From DASRDU01 sp035560235 (GTDB lineage: Bacteria > Acidobacteriota > Blastocatellia > RBC074): 64,000 nt of DNA. The DNA lies in assembly GCA_035560235.1 (NCBI GenBank), contig DATMAG010000037.1:62001-126000 (forward strand), in the 5' to 3' direction. Position 1 is the first letter of the stretch. Every line of letters starts with the position of its first letter. Positions 52,663-61,810 of this stretch are shown in pieces. The position numbers and the translations under genes were made by a program. The notes under the pieces are model-generated. The model worked only from the letters and a program-made list of their open reading frames with translations, was not told the DNA's origin and made no database searches.

Positions 52663-53629
52663 TCAGTGGTCTTACCTGAAGACGCACGGCGATGCGGGGT
52701 GGGAATCGTTCCCGTCCTACCTGAACCTCGTTGTGCCGCGCGTCCTCGAGTTTCTGCGCGAGCGTCGGCTCACCATCACCTTCTTCATCGTCGGCCAGGA
52801 CGCGGCGCTTGAAAAGAACGCGGAAGCGCTGCGTTCGATCGCCGCTGCCGGGCACGAGATCGGCAATCATTCATTTCATCACGAACCCTGGCTGCATCTT
52901 TACACCGAAGCTCAGATCGAAGCTGAAATCGCGCGGGCTGAAGAGGCGATTGAAAGCGCGACCGGAGAGCGACCGCGCGGGTTTCGCGGGCCGGGCTTCA
53001 GTCTCTCTGCGGCAGTGCTGCGCGTGCTTGAGCGGCGCGGGTATGTTTACGACGCTTCGACCTTTCCGACCTTTCTCGGGCCGCTTGCCCGCGCTTACTA
53101 CTTTATGACCGCAAAGCTGAGCCGCGAGGAGATGGAACGGCGCAGGGCGCTGTTCGGCACATTCAGTGAAGGCCTGCGCCCGCTCAGGCCGTATCGCTGG
53201 AGCCTCGGCGATCACAGGAGCCTGATCGAAATTCCGGTGACGACGCTGCCGGTTCTCAGAGTGCCGGTTCACGCGAGCTATGTGCTGTATCTGAGTTCGT
53301 ATTCGACGGCGCTGGCGCGGTTGTATTTCAGGACGGCTGTCCGGCTGTGCCGGATGACGGGCACGCCGGTGTCGCTGCTGCTGCATCCGCTCGATTTTCT
53401 CGGCGCGGAGGATGTGCGCGAGTTGTCGTTCTTTCCCGGCATGAATCTGAATGCTGAGAGAAAGCTGGCTCTGGTCAGCGACGTGATTGAAATGCTCAGG
53501 CAGGAGTTCGAGGTTGTGCCGATGCGGCAGCAGGCTGAAACGGCGGCGGCGGCGGGACTCAGGCTCGTGCGCCCGCGATTCAGACAGACTGACGCGGGCG
53601 CGCTGCGCCTGAAGGAGACAGAAGGGTGA
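52622..53629 (+). CDS. Polysaccharide deacetylase (NodB fold)
   Basis: 335 residues. NodB motifs: SLSLDLDNQW (catalytic and metal Asp), GHEIGNHSFHHEPW (two metal His), RPRGFRGPGFSLS and the later FLLHPLDF equivalent (SLLLHPLDFLG). No signal peptide, so it may work on lipid-linked intermediates at the cytoplasmic face. It overlaps the previous gene by 41 bp and the next by 4 bp, so translation of the three is probably coupled. Confidence 0.9.
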   Translation: MQKPTASLSLDLDNQWSYLKTHGDAGWESFPSYLNLVVPRVLEFLRERRLTITFFIVGQDAALEKNAEALRSIAAAGHEIGNHSFHHEPWLHLYTEAQIEAEIARAEEAIESATGERPRGFRGPGFSLSAAVLRVLERRGYVYDASTFPTFLGPLARAYYFMTAKLSREEMERRRALFGTFSEGLRPLRPYRWSLGDHRSLIEIPVTTLPVLRVPVHASYVLYLSSYSTALARLYFRTAVRLCRMTGTPVSLLLHPLDFLGAEDVRELSFFPGMNLNAERKLALVSDVIEMLRQEFEVVPMRQQAETAAAAGLRLVRPRFRQTDAGALRLKETEG

Positions 53630-54588
53630 GCGCCGATTCAACCAAAGTCGTGGTGACGCAGCCGCAGCGCGCAGTTCGCGCGCTGCGGGCGACGCTGGGC
53701 GGGCTGCTCGTCAGCCTGCGGCCTTATCAGTGGGTCAAGAATTCGCTGGTCTTCAGCGGCCTGATCTTTTCAGGCTCGCTGTTCAAAGCCGAACTGATGG
53801 GCAGGGCCGTGCTGGCCTGCATCGCCTTCTGTCTGGCAAGCAGCGGCATTTATCTTTTCAACGACCTGCGCGATCTGCCGTCAGACCGGCAGCATCCGCA
53901 GAAGAAGAGACGTCCGCTGGCTTCGGGTCAGATCAGTCAGCCGCTGGCGCTGACGGTGATGATTGCGCTGCTGCTCGGCGCGACGATTCTGGCAGAATGG
54001 CTGAGCCTCCCATTCTCGCTGCTCGTGGGCCTCTATGTGCTGCTCAACGCGGGCTACTCGTTCGGCCTCAAGCAGGTCGTGATTCTGGACATCATCCTCG
54101 TGGCAATGGGCTTTGTGATTCGCGCGGTGGCGGGCGCGGTCGTCATCAGTGTGGAGCCTTCGCAATGGCTGATTCTGTGCACGCTGATGCTGGCGCTGAT
54201 GATTGTCAGTGGCAAGCGTCGTTACGATGTCGTGCTGGCGCACGATAATCCGGAACTGCGGCGGGCCGGGCGCGAATGGTATTCAGTGCAGTTTCTCGAC
54301 CTGATGACGGCAATGACGGGCGGCGCAGCGATTATTACCTATGCGCTCTACACGCAGGCGGCTGAAACCATCGCCCGCTTCGGCACGCGCGGAATCATTC
54401 TGACCGTGCCGTTTGTCGTGTATGGCATCTTCCGCTATCTGTTCCTGATGCACCGGCGCGACAGCGCTGCTGATCCGGCGAAGCTGTTTCTGACCGACCG
54501 GCCAACACTCATCAACGCGCTGCTGTGGACGCTGACCGTGTGCCTGGTGCTGTACGGCTCGCGGTGGTGGCCACTGACGGGCAAATGA
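53626..54588 (+). CDS. UbiA-type prenyltransferase (decaprenyl-phosphate phosphoribosyltransferase-like)
   Basis: 320 residues, GTG start overlapping the deacetylase stop. Nine hydrophobic helices. The first conserved loop is LFNDLRDLPSDRQHPQKKRRPLASG (NDxxDxxxD) with basic residues after it; the second is SGKRRYDVVLAH. LRPYQWVKNSLVF at the N-terminus is typical of DPPR synthase. That enzyme joins phosphoribosyl-PP to polyprenyl phosphate, the first step to decaprenyl-P-arabinose. A lipid-linked pentose donor for the GT-C enzymes downstream is an inference. Confidence 0.88.
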   Translation: MSADSTKVVVTQPQRAVRALRATLGGLLVSLRPYQWVKNSLVFSGLIFSGSLFKAELMGRAVLACIAFCLASSGIYLFNDLRDLPSDRQHPQKKRRPLASGQISQPLALTVMIALLLGATILAEWLSLPFSLLVGLYVLLNAGYSFGLKQVVILDIILVAMGFVIRAVAGAVVISVEPSQWLILCTLMLALMIVSGKRRYDVVLAHDNPELRRAGREWYSVQFLDLMTAMTGGAAIITYALYTQAAETIARFGTRGIILTVPFVVYGIFRYLFLMHRRDSAADPAKLFLTDRPTLINALLWTLTVCLVLYGSRWWPLTGK

Positions 54589-54615
54589 ATCTCTGAAGAC
54601 ACAAGGAACTGCTGC

Positions 54616-56109
54616 TTGAAGAAAGCGGGCCTGATATTCCTGATCATCTTCCTGCTCGGCGCCGGGTTGCGCACGATCAATCTGCGGCGCCCGGTCACAC
54701 TGCCGTCGTGGCGCGAAGCCGACCTCTGCGCCGTCGCCCGGAACTATTATCGTGAAGGACTCAATCCTTTTTACCCGCGCATTGACTGGCGCGGCGACGG
54801 GCCGGGGTACGCCGAGATGGAATTTCCGTTCTATCCCTGGACGATGGCGCTGCTCTACAAAATATTCGGCGTTCACGAAACGACAGGACGAGTGCTGGCT
54901 TATCTTTTTTCGCTGATTGCGCTCGCGGTCTTTATGCTCCTGGCCCGGCGACTGCTGCCGCCGACCGGGGCAGTGGTGGCTGCGCTCTTTTACGCCTTCA
55001 ATCCGCTGAGCATTTTTGTGGCGACGGCGATTCAGCCCGAATCGCTGATGCTGATGTGGTATCTGATCGCCGGGTATGCGTTCATCCGCTGGATTGATGA
55101 GGATTCGGTCAGGCATTACTGGCTGGCAGTGACGGCAACGGCGCTGGCGATTCTGGCCAAGGCTCCGGCAGGACACATCGGATTATTTTTTGCGGCGCTG
55201 CTGCTCTGGCGAAAGGGATGGCGCGCGCTCGGTGAGGCGCGGGTCTGGATGTTCGGCGCGCTCGCGCTGCTGCCCGGTGCCTTGTGGTACTGGCACGCGC
55301 ACGGGCTGTGGTTGAAGTATGGCAACTCGCTCGGCGTCTCGAACGAATATCACTGGGCGGGCAGGGATCTCTTCACCAATCCGTACTTCATCAAAGGCAT
55401 CTTTCAACTGGAACTGAGGCACGTCTGGATGCTGAGCGGAGCGGCGCTCGCCATCGCCGGACTGCTCGCGGGCTGGAAGGAGAAGGTCGTGCGTTACAGT
55501 CTGTGCTGGCTGCTCAGCGCGGGCGTTTATTACCTGGCGGCGGCGCGCACGACGGCTGATGCGTGGGCTTTTTACTATCACATTCCTTCGGTTGTTCCGG
55601 CGGCTCTGCTGATCGGCGCGGGTTTTGAATCGCTGCGAAAATACGAGTGGCCGGGCCTGCTGACGCATCGTGCGGTCACGCTCCTGCTGCTGCTCTGTGT
55701 GGGCGCGACGCTGGCGTTTGAAATCAGACAGACGCGCATCACGACTGCGGCGGGCGATACTGAGTTGCACCGCTGCGCGAATCACTTCGCGCCTGAGTTG
55801 CGCCAGGCCGGACTGATTCTGGCTTCAGGCGGCTCGTGCCGGGATGCGGATGGTTATCAGGTGGCTTACAACGCTTCGTATTTTTTCTACTGGCTGGATC
55901 GCCGGGGCTTCAATGTCTGCGAAGAGGAACAGTCGCTTCAGGCCGTCAGATCGTTTGCTGAACGCGGGGCGGTTTACTTCATCGCCGAAAAACAGGCGCT
56001 GAAGAAAAAGCCGGGCCTTGAAGCCGAACTGCGGGCGAACTTCCCGGTCACAGCCGAATGCGAGAGCGCAGTGGTCTTTCAGCTTCATCAGCAGGGTCAG
56101 AAAGTATGA
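54616..56109 (+). CDS. GT39-like membrane glycosyltransferase
   Basis: 497 residues with a TTG start. About ten hydrophobic helices. Near the N-terminus WREADLCAVARNYYREGLNPFYPRIDW carries the acidic loop of GT-C enzymes, and FNPLSIFVATAIQPESLMLMWYL is the usual next block. GT-C enzymes use polyprenyl-phosphate sugars, so the UbiA product or the GT2-made donor is a plausible substrate. Acceptor unknown. Confidence 0.85.
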   Translation: MKKAGLIFLIIFLLGAGLRTINLRRPVTLPSWREADLCAVARNYYREGLNPFYPRIDWRGDGPGYAEMEFPFYPWTMALLYKIFGVHETTGRVLAYLFSLIALAVFMLLARRLLPPTGAVVAALFYAFNPLSIFVATAIQPESLMLMWYLIAGYAFIRWIDEDSVRHYWLAVTATALAILAKAPAGHIGLFFAALLLWRKGWRALGEARVWMFGALALLPGALWYWHAHGLWLKYGNSLGVSNEYHWAGRDLFTNPYFIKGIFQLELRHVWMLSGAALAIAGLLAGWKEKVVRYSLCWLLSAGVYYLAAARTTADAWAFYYHIPSVVPAALLIGAGFESLRKYEWPGLLTHRAVTLLLLLCVGATLAFEIRQTRITTAAGDTELHRCANHFAPELRQAGLILASGGSCRDADGYQVAYNASYFFYWLDRRGFNVCEEEQSLQAVRSFAERGAVYFIAEKQALKKKPGLEAELRANFPVTAECESAVVFQLHQQGQKV

Positions 56110-56133
56110 AGCGATTGAAGAGAGCGGAGTGGA

Positions 56134-57651
56134 ATGAAACGCGAAACGGCAATCAGTCGCCTGTCGGCGCTCGCGTTCTGCGCCGTGATCGGCGTGGTTC
56201 TCTTTCTGGCGCTGAAGCTGAACGTCTGGATTGACGAAGGCTTCACGCTTGAGACGACGCGCCTCAGTCCCGCCGGAGCCTTCAGACAGGCTCTCCGGGT
56301 TGAATTGCAGGCGCCGCTCTATTTCGTCCTGCTCAGCCTGTGGCGCAAGCTGAACGATGCGGTCTGGTTTGCCCGGCTCTTTTCAGCTGGTTGTTACGTC
56401 CTCACGCTGCCGCTCGTCGCGGCGCTGGCGCGAAGGTATCTCAGGAATGTTCAGCCCGTCCTGGCGATGACCGTCTTCGCGCTGCATCCCCTGGCCATTC
56501 AGTTCGCCGTTGAGATTCGCCTGTACGCGCTGCTGATGCTGCTGTCGGGCGCGCTGCTCGCGCTCTTTTATGACGCTTATCTGGCAGAGCAGCCGCAGCG
56601 GCGCGCTGAGGTGCTCTATACGCTCGTGGCTGTGGCCGCGCTGTGGACGCAGTATTACATCGGGCCGACGCTGCTCGCGGGCGGCGTGGCGCTGCTTTGT
56701 CTGCGACGCTGGCGGGCGCTCGCGCGTTACCTGATCGCAATGATGATTGTCGGCCTCTGTTTTCTGCCGCTCGCGCGGGAGGCGCTGGCGCAGCGGGCGG
56801 AACTGACCGCCGGGGCGACCTCCGCGCTGCCTGTCTTCGAGTGTCTGAGGTTTATGGCCTGGCGCATCCAGGAGCTTCTGCTGCCGGTGGAATGGAAGCG
56901 GCTGGCGGCGGCGCACAGTCTGATCCTGCGGCTGATGGCGCTCGCGGGACTGCTGCTCTGGTGGAAAAGAAAGGATCGCGGATTCGGCCCTGAGCGGCTG
57001 GCGCTGCTGATTATGACGGCTGTGATCACGGCTGGCTTCGCTGTGATCCTGCGGCTGACGAATCCGGAACTGATGCAGCCGCGACACACGGTCGCGCTTT
57101 TTCTGCCGCTGCTGCTGACGGCGCTGGCAATGGTGGATGCAGTCGGGCGGCGAGGCTTCACGATGACGTGGCTCGCGCTGGTCTGCACTTTCAGCATCTC
57201 GTCGCTGATCGTGACCTGGCAGCCGCTGGCCAAGGATGGCGATTATCAGCGGGTGGCCTCATTTCTGATGGCGCAGGAAAAGCCCGGCGAGCCGGTGCTG
57301 GTCTTTCACGGCTTTGGCGCAATGCCGCTCAGTCATCATTACAGCGGCATCAACCGGATCATTTCGGTTCCGGTCGAAAATCAGCTCAGAAGCTACAACC
57401 GGCGCGACTACATTCTGCGCGATGAAGCGCAGCTCAGTGACCTGCTCAGGCAGGCGGGCGATCCCGAACGATTCTGGCTGGTGCGCAATACGCTCTGCCG
57501 CGAGATTGACATTGATTACAACTGCCCGCTGCTCGAAACCTTCGTGAACCGTTATTACACGGTCGAGCAGCGCCGTGAATTCTTCCTTTCCGAAGTCCGC
57601 CTGCTCAGGCGAAAGTCCGGACCGGCGCTTCAGCGCCAGGGCGGGAACTGA
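56134..57651 (+). CDS. GT39-like membrane glycosyltransferase
   Basis: 505 residues, ATG 56134 behind GAGAGCGGAG. Membrane GT-C fold with the acidic loop NVWIDEGFTLETTRLSP (Asp-Glu), LQAPLYFVLLSLWRKL and ALHPLAIQFAVEIRLYALLMLLS. Final soluble domain about 370-505 (GEPVLVFHGFGAMPL). It is a second GT-C enzyme at the end of the locus. Its 3' end overlaps the converging gene at 57630 by about 22 bp. Confidence 0.85.
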   Translation: MKRETAISRLSALAFCAVIGVVLFLALKLNVWIDEGFTLETTRLSPAGAFRQALRVELQAPLYFVLLSLWRKLNDAVWFARLFSAGCYVLTLPLVAALARRYLRNVQPVLAMTVFALHPLAIQFAVEIRLYALLMLLSGALLALFYDAYLAEQPQRRAEVLYTLVAVAALWTQYYIGPTLLAGGVALLCLRRWRALARYLIAMMIVGLCFLPLAREALAQRAELTAGATSALPVFECLRFMAWRIQELLLPVEWKRLAAAHSLILRLMALAGLLLWWKRKDRGFGPERLALLIMTAVITAGFAVILRLTNPELMQPRHTVALFLPLLLTALAMVDAVGRRGFTMTWLALVCTFSISSLIVTWQPLAKDGDYQRVASFLMAQEKPGEPVLVFHGFGAMPLSHHYSGINRIISVPVENQLRSYNRRDYILRDEAQLSDLLRQAGDPERFWLVRNTLCREIDIDYNCPLLETFVNRYYTVEQRREFFLSEVRLLRRKSGPALQRQGGN

Positions 57652-58070
57652 ATCGGGTTGTCGGGGTGAAGGCGACAGGAACTGTCGGCCTGTCCTGCTT
57701 TCTTCCGCGCCTCGCGGACTCGCTCAGGCGTGGTTCGCTCATCAAGTTGCACGACGCCGCACTCAATCAGTCTGACGCGCGAGGCAATGATTTCGAGTTC
57801 GCTGCGCAGCAGTCGCAATTCGGTGCTCTGAGCAGCAGCGGCGGGCGGCGGCTGGACAGGGCGCTGAGTCATTCGGCTCTGCTGTTCTACCTGATTCAGT
57901 CTCGATTCCAGCGAATAGATGCGCTGTTCGATGGCGCTCACGCGGCGATCAAGCATCATCAGATCCTGCGGCGGAGCCGGGCGGGTAAAAGCCGGTGCGG
58001 CGGCCTGGGCTGCAATCATCAGCGCGGCCCCGATGCAAACGGTCAGAGCCAGCAGTCTTTGATTTGTCAT
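57630..58070 (-). CDS. Secreted coiled-coil protein of unknown function
   Basis: 146 residues. Signal peptide (LLALTVCIGAALMIAAQAAAPA), then a heptad-rich coiled coil (MLDRRVSAIEQRIYSLESRLNQVEQQ, about 38-63), a Pro/Ala linker and a second helical stretch (LRLLRSELEIIASRVRLIECGV). It probably oligomerises in the periplasm. The C-terminal ~25 residues overlap the 3' end of the convergent glycosyltransferase gene. No known family recognised. Confidence 0.7.
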   Translation of the reverse strand: MTNQRLLALTVCIGAALMIAAQAAAPAFTRPAPPQDLMMLDRRVSAIEQRIYSLESRLNQVEQQSRMTQRPVQPPPAAAAQSTELRLLRSELEIIASRVRLIECGVVQLDERTTPERVREARKKAGQADSSCRLHPDNPIQFPPWR

Positions 58071-58133
58071 TTTCTTCTCCTCCGGGAAGTCTGCTCTGCC
58101 TTCATGATTGTTTCCGGCAAATGAGCTTTCCTG

Positions 58134-61100
58134 TCACCTGATACTGATTCTGACAGGATTGGCTGTCTGCCCGTTCGCCTGCAACACCACATCCACTTCG
58201 CCGCTGCCAGTGAGGCTGCGCGGAATGCGGGCGTTGAGCTGATCGAGTCCGATCAGGTCGCCCTGCGGCCCGGCATAGGTGATTTCGGCGCTGGCGCTGC
58301 CGATTTTGAGTGTGGTCGTCGCGCTGTGACGAAAGCCCGTGCCGAAGAGCACCAGAAAGACCTGATCAGTGTCTGCGCCCTGGTCAGGCCCGAGATCAAT
58401 CGGCACGGCGACGTACCTGTTCTGGCTCTGATCGAAGCGCGCAACGGGTTCGATGAACTGCGCGCCTCCGGCCCTGACGCGCAGCGCGTAAGCAGCGGCA
58501 AGGCCCTGCCCACTCGAATCGGCAGTGAACAGTCCCGGCCTGACAACGGCAATCTGCGTGTTTTCGACTGAAACAGTGCCGTCACCGGCAGTGATCGTAA
58601 TTGTCGCTGCACCAGCAGCGGTGTCGGGCGGAATCTGATAATTGAGCTGCGTGGGCGAGACGAAAAAGAGCGGCGCGGCGCGTTCAATTCCGGCGCTGTC
58701 TCTGATAATGACCGTCGTTCCGGCCAGCGTGGTCGGCAGCGGCACGGTCGCAGCCGCCTGCGTTGACGTGGCCAGGCCGGTGCCGAAAGCCGCTGCGATT
58801 GATTCAACGGCGAGCGGGCCGGTGCCGTAATTTGCTGCTGAGACGCTGACGAAAGGGCGCGCTGACGTATTGCCCGCAGTCAGGCGAAAGGTCTGAAGCT
58901 GCTGCGGCGCGGCAGTGGCGGCGAGCGCGCCATTATTGACGGCAGCCGCTTCAAGATTGGTTTCGATGTGCGTGGTGCGCACGGCAGCAGTGATCTGCGA
59001 CGCTAGCTGAAGCTGATAGCTCGCCGCGCTGTCAGAGAGATTCCACGTGCGCGCGATGATGCCCTGCGCAATTCCCTCTTCGGCGGGCTTGAGCGACCAC
59101 AGCAGCACGTTCGGATTGCTGATCGTGACGAACTGAGACGAGCTTTCGGGATATGCGCTGCTGCTGTTGCCTGTGACCAGAGCAGTCACAAGCGGGTTCT
59201 GGTGTTCGAGCGCGAAACGCATCGCCGCTGCCGGATCGTAAGCGCCGCGCGTTTGCAGCGCGAATCGCTGCGTGAAGTTTGAATCGCCTCCCTGCCCTGG
59301 AATGCCGAGATTTGTCCCGTCAACCTGCCCTCCGGCCAGCACCGACAGCAGCGGCGTGTTTGTATCAAGCACTGACGGCGTGCTGTTGCCGAGCTGCATA
59401 AAGTAACAATCGGCATTCGAGAGCGTCACGCCCGCGCCGCTGCCGCTCAGATCGGCGAAGTGATTCAGCGTCAGCCAGTCATAGCGCGCATTGCGCGGCG
59501 AATAATGGCCGCCCTGCGTGGTGAGCCTGGCGCGGATGACTGCGCCGACTTCTTCGTGCCACAGGTCGGGCGAATCCAGATTGAACCCGAAGCCCCAGGT
59601 CTGAACGTCACCGAAGTTCTGCGTGATCTCGTTGCGAATCTCGATGCGATCCTTGTCGCGGATGAGCGTGACGCGCGTGGTGTGACTGAGCGGCCCTGCG
59701 GCATCGGCGCGCAGCGTGACCGAGACCGGCCCGGCATTTTCAACCTGCACCGCGCCTGAGCCTGCGCCGAGGTCGTTGATGAATCGTCCGTTGATGTTGC
59801 GCGCAAATTCGCGGTTGCCGCGCGCTTTGTCAATCAGGCTGGTGATCGCGCCGCGATCCGCGACGGTCAGGCGATAGCGGCTGTTTTCAAGTACGCTGCC
59901 GGTGACGGTCGCAGCATCCGTGAAGCCGCTGCCGCTGCCCGAACGAATCTCGAAGACCTTGTATCCGACCGGAGGCACATCGCGCGCCAGCACGCGCAGC
60001 AGCCGCTGACCATTGAGGCTGACGATCTGCGACGGCGTCTCCTGTCCGGTGGCGAGGTCAACGACGTACACCGGCCCGGCATCGCTGAATGGCAGATCGG
60101 CCACATCGGTGCGCGACCAGCTCAGTGCGTTGAAGGCGTAAAAGCGCGCGCTGCTGCCTGACTTTCTGATCAGCCCGCCAAGCGCCGCAGCGGCGTCGTT
60201 GTGCAGCGCGCTGACGTAGCTTTCGATTTCACCGGCGATGCGCCGCTGCCACGCGGCCCGCGCGTCACGCGAAACGGGGCCGTCAGCCGTCCAGTCGTGT
60301 TCCCAGTACAGACCCAGATTCATCCACGCCTGATCGCGCGCGGCGGTGCGGCCATTCATAAAACCGGGATTGCGCAGGCTGACGAGCGTCGCCAGGGCTT
60401 CGGCGCTGCGCAGCTTTTCGAGCGAGCGTTTGACGCGGGCCGAAACTTCGGCCATCGAAGCGCAGTACAGATCCCACTCGTTGCCGAAGCTCGCTGATAC
60501 TGTTGGCAGGAGCGCGCCGTAGTTCGCTTCGAAATCCTGAAAGAAATCCTGTTCGTTTGAAACGATGACCTGGCGGTTTGCATTCGTGAGCTGCTGCGCC
60601 GCCGTGATGAATTCGTCGGTGAAAGTCCTCGCGTCGTCCCAGCCCTTGCCGAACGCGCCGATCACGCGATACGGAAAGCGGCTCTGAAAGGTCGGATTTG
60701 AATCAACCAGTTCGACGACGCCGAAGGGGCTGCGAGCTTCGGCGTAACCGCCGATGCTTTCATTGTTCTGAATGATCGTGTTCCACTTCATCAGAAGGCG
60801 GCTGCCATCGAACCCGTTCCACCAGTAAATATCGTGTTCGCGGTCGCCGGGGCTTGCGACTTTCGTCGCGCACGAGCAGATGCCGCGCCAGCTGTATTTC
60901 GCGCCCGCGCCCGCCCAGAGCGAACCGAGGCCGTAAGGCAGCGTCTGATTCTCCATCGCCACCGCCATCGGAAAACGAAGATTGAAGCGCCGCTCCAGCG
61001 TGCCGGGGTAATACATCCCGCGCAGCACCGCTTCAGCCGGAGCGCCGCCGTAACACGACACGAGCGCTGTGAGCGGCGCGCTCAGATGGCCGTCCCTGAG

Positions 61101-61406
61101 GCGACCGATCAGCCGATTGAACTCAGCCGCCGACTTGTTGCGTTCATAAGTCCAGAGCCAGAAGCTGCCGTCGCAGTTCCACCGCCCCTGATACGGCGAC
61201 GGATTGCCGGCAGTCGCGTCCATCTGACTGAGGTAATAATCGAGCATATCAATGAAGGCCGTGCGATAGGCTTCCTCGTCCATCGTCCACATATAATCAG
61301 TGTGGTCATCCGGCGCGATGTAGATGCGTTTGGGAGTCTGGGCCGAAACAGCCAGGGCGCTCAGGCACAGCAGGACAGTTGCGTGGATGGCGATTCTGCG
61401 GATCAT
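58134..61406 (-). CDS. Large secreted protein, GH38-like with Solibacter-type C-terminal domain
   Basis: 1090 residues from ATG 61406, giving a signal peptide (MIRRIAIHATVLLCLSALAVSAQ). The N-terminal ~350 residues (IYIAPDDHTDYMWTMDEEAYR ... YSWRGIC ... DIYWWNGFDGSRLLMKW) have the layout of GH38 alpha-mannosidases, with Asp and His in the metal-binding turn. A GH38-type beta-sandwich middle follows. The last ~230 residues (SVSAANYG ... APLFFVSPTQLNYQIPPDTAAG ... VFLVLFGTGFR) form the domain first described in Solibacter. It likely degrades mannose-type glycans outside the cell. Catalytic nucleophile not proven. Confidence 0.8.
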   Translation of the reverse strand: MIRRIAIHATVLLCLSALAVSAQTPKRIYIAPDDHTDYMWTMDEEAYRTAFIDMLDYYLSQMDATAGNPSPYQGRWNCDGSFWLWTYERNKSAAEFNRLIGRLRDGHLSAPLTALVSCYGGAPAEAVLRGMYYPGTLERRFNLRFPMAVAMENQTLPYGLGSLWAGAGAKYSWRGICSCATKVASPGDREHDIYWWNGFDGSRLLMKWNTIIQNNESIGGYAEARSPFGVVELVDSNPTFQSRFPYRVIGAFGKGWDDARTFTDEFITAAQQLTNANRQVIVSNEQDFFQDFEANYGALLPTVSASFGNEWDLYCASMAEVSARVKRSLEKLRSAEALATLVSLRNPGFMNGRTAARDQAWMNLGLYWEHDWTADGPVSRDARAAWQRRIAGEIESYVSALHNDAAAALGGLIRKSGSSARFYAFNALSWSRTDVADLPFSDAGPVYVVDLATGQETPSQIVSLNGQRLLRVLARDVPPVGYKVFEIRSGSGSGFTDAATVTGSVLENSRYRLTVADRGAITSLIDKARGNREFARNINGRFINDLGAGSGAVQVENAGPVSVTLRADAAGPLSHTTRVTLIRDKDRIEIRNEITQNFGDVQTWGFGFNLDSPDLWHEEVGAVIRARLTTQGGHYSPRNARYDWLTLNHFADLSGSGAGVTLSNADCYFMQLGNSTPSVLDTNTPLLSVLAGGQVDGTNLGIPGQGGDSNFTQRFALQTRGAYDPAAAMRFALEHQNPLVTALVTGNSSSAYPESSSQFVTISNPNVLLWSLKPAEEGIAQGIIARTWNLSDSAASYQLQLASQITAAVRTTHIETNLEAAAVNNGALAATAAPQQLQTFRLTAGNTSARPFVSVSAANYGTGPLAVESIAAAFGTGLATSTQAAATVPLPTTLAGTTVIIRDSAGIERAAPLFFVSPTQLNYQIPPDTAAGAATITITAGDGTVSVENTQIAVVRPGLFTADSSGQGLAAAYALRVRAGGAQFIEPVARFDQSQNRYVAVPIDLGPDQGADTDQVFLVLFGTGFRHSATTTLKIGSASAEITYAGPQGDLIGLDQLNARIPRSLTGSGEVDVVLQANGQTANPVRISIR

Positions 61407-61640
61407 CGGTTGCTCTTTCGGTAGTCTGGTGAACCGCAACGGCGGTCTGTTGTCTGACGAGCGCCCGTTACTTCAGGACGCCGTGACCGGTTGAATTCTG
61501 ATCGTCGGTCTGTGCTGTGAGGGGATCTGCGACTGCCGCTTCATCAGGCGAATCGCCGGGGTGTGTGCAGGCGTCAGCAGCGCGCACAGTCTAAATCAGA
61601 ACCAGCAGGATTGGAATACTGTTTCCCTGGGAGCGCAGCC

Positions 61641-61740
61641 TGGGAGCGCGAGCGTCCCGCTCGCCTGATTTGCGCGAAAGACAGTTTGAAATTCATCAGT
61701 CCGCTGACGTGAGCCTGGCGAGCGGGACGCTCGCGCTCCC
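61641..61740. repeat. 24-bp perfect inverted repeat (GAGCGTCCCGCTCG family)
   Basis: TGGGAGCGCGAGCGTCCCGC and following TCGCC (61641-61665) is the exact complement of 61717-61740, with 51 nt between. Each arm also contains the shorter palindrome GCGAGCG-TCCCGCTCGC. A partial extra copy, TGGGAGCGCAGCC, lies just upstream at 61628. It is in the gap before der. Confidence 0.85.
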
Positions 61741-61810
61741 GGGGAGTGTTCCCGGCTTGCTGAGTCTGACCTGCATTGCTAGAGTGGTGGCCTGATGATT
61801 CAGAAACGAA

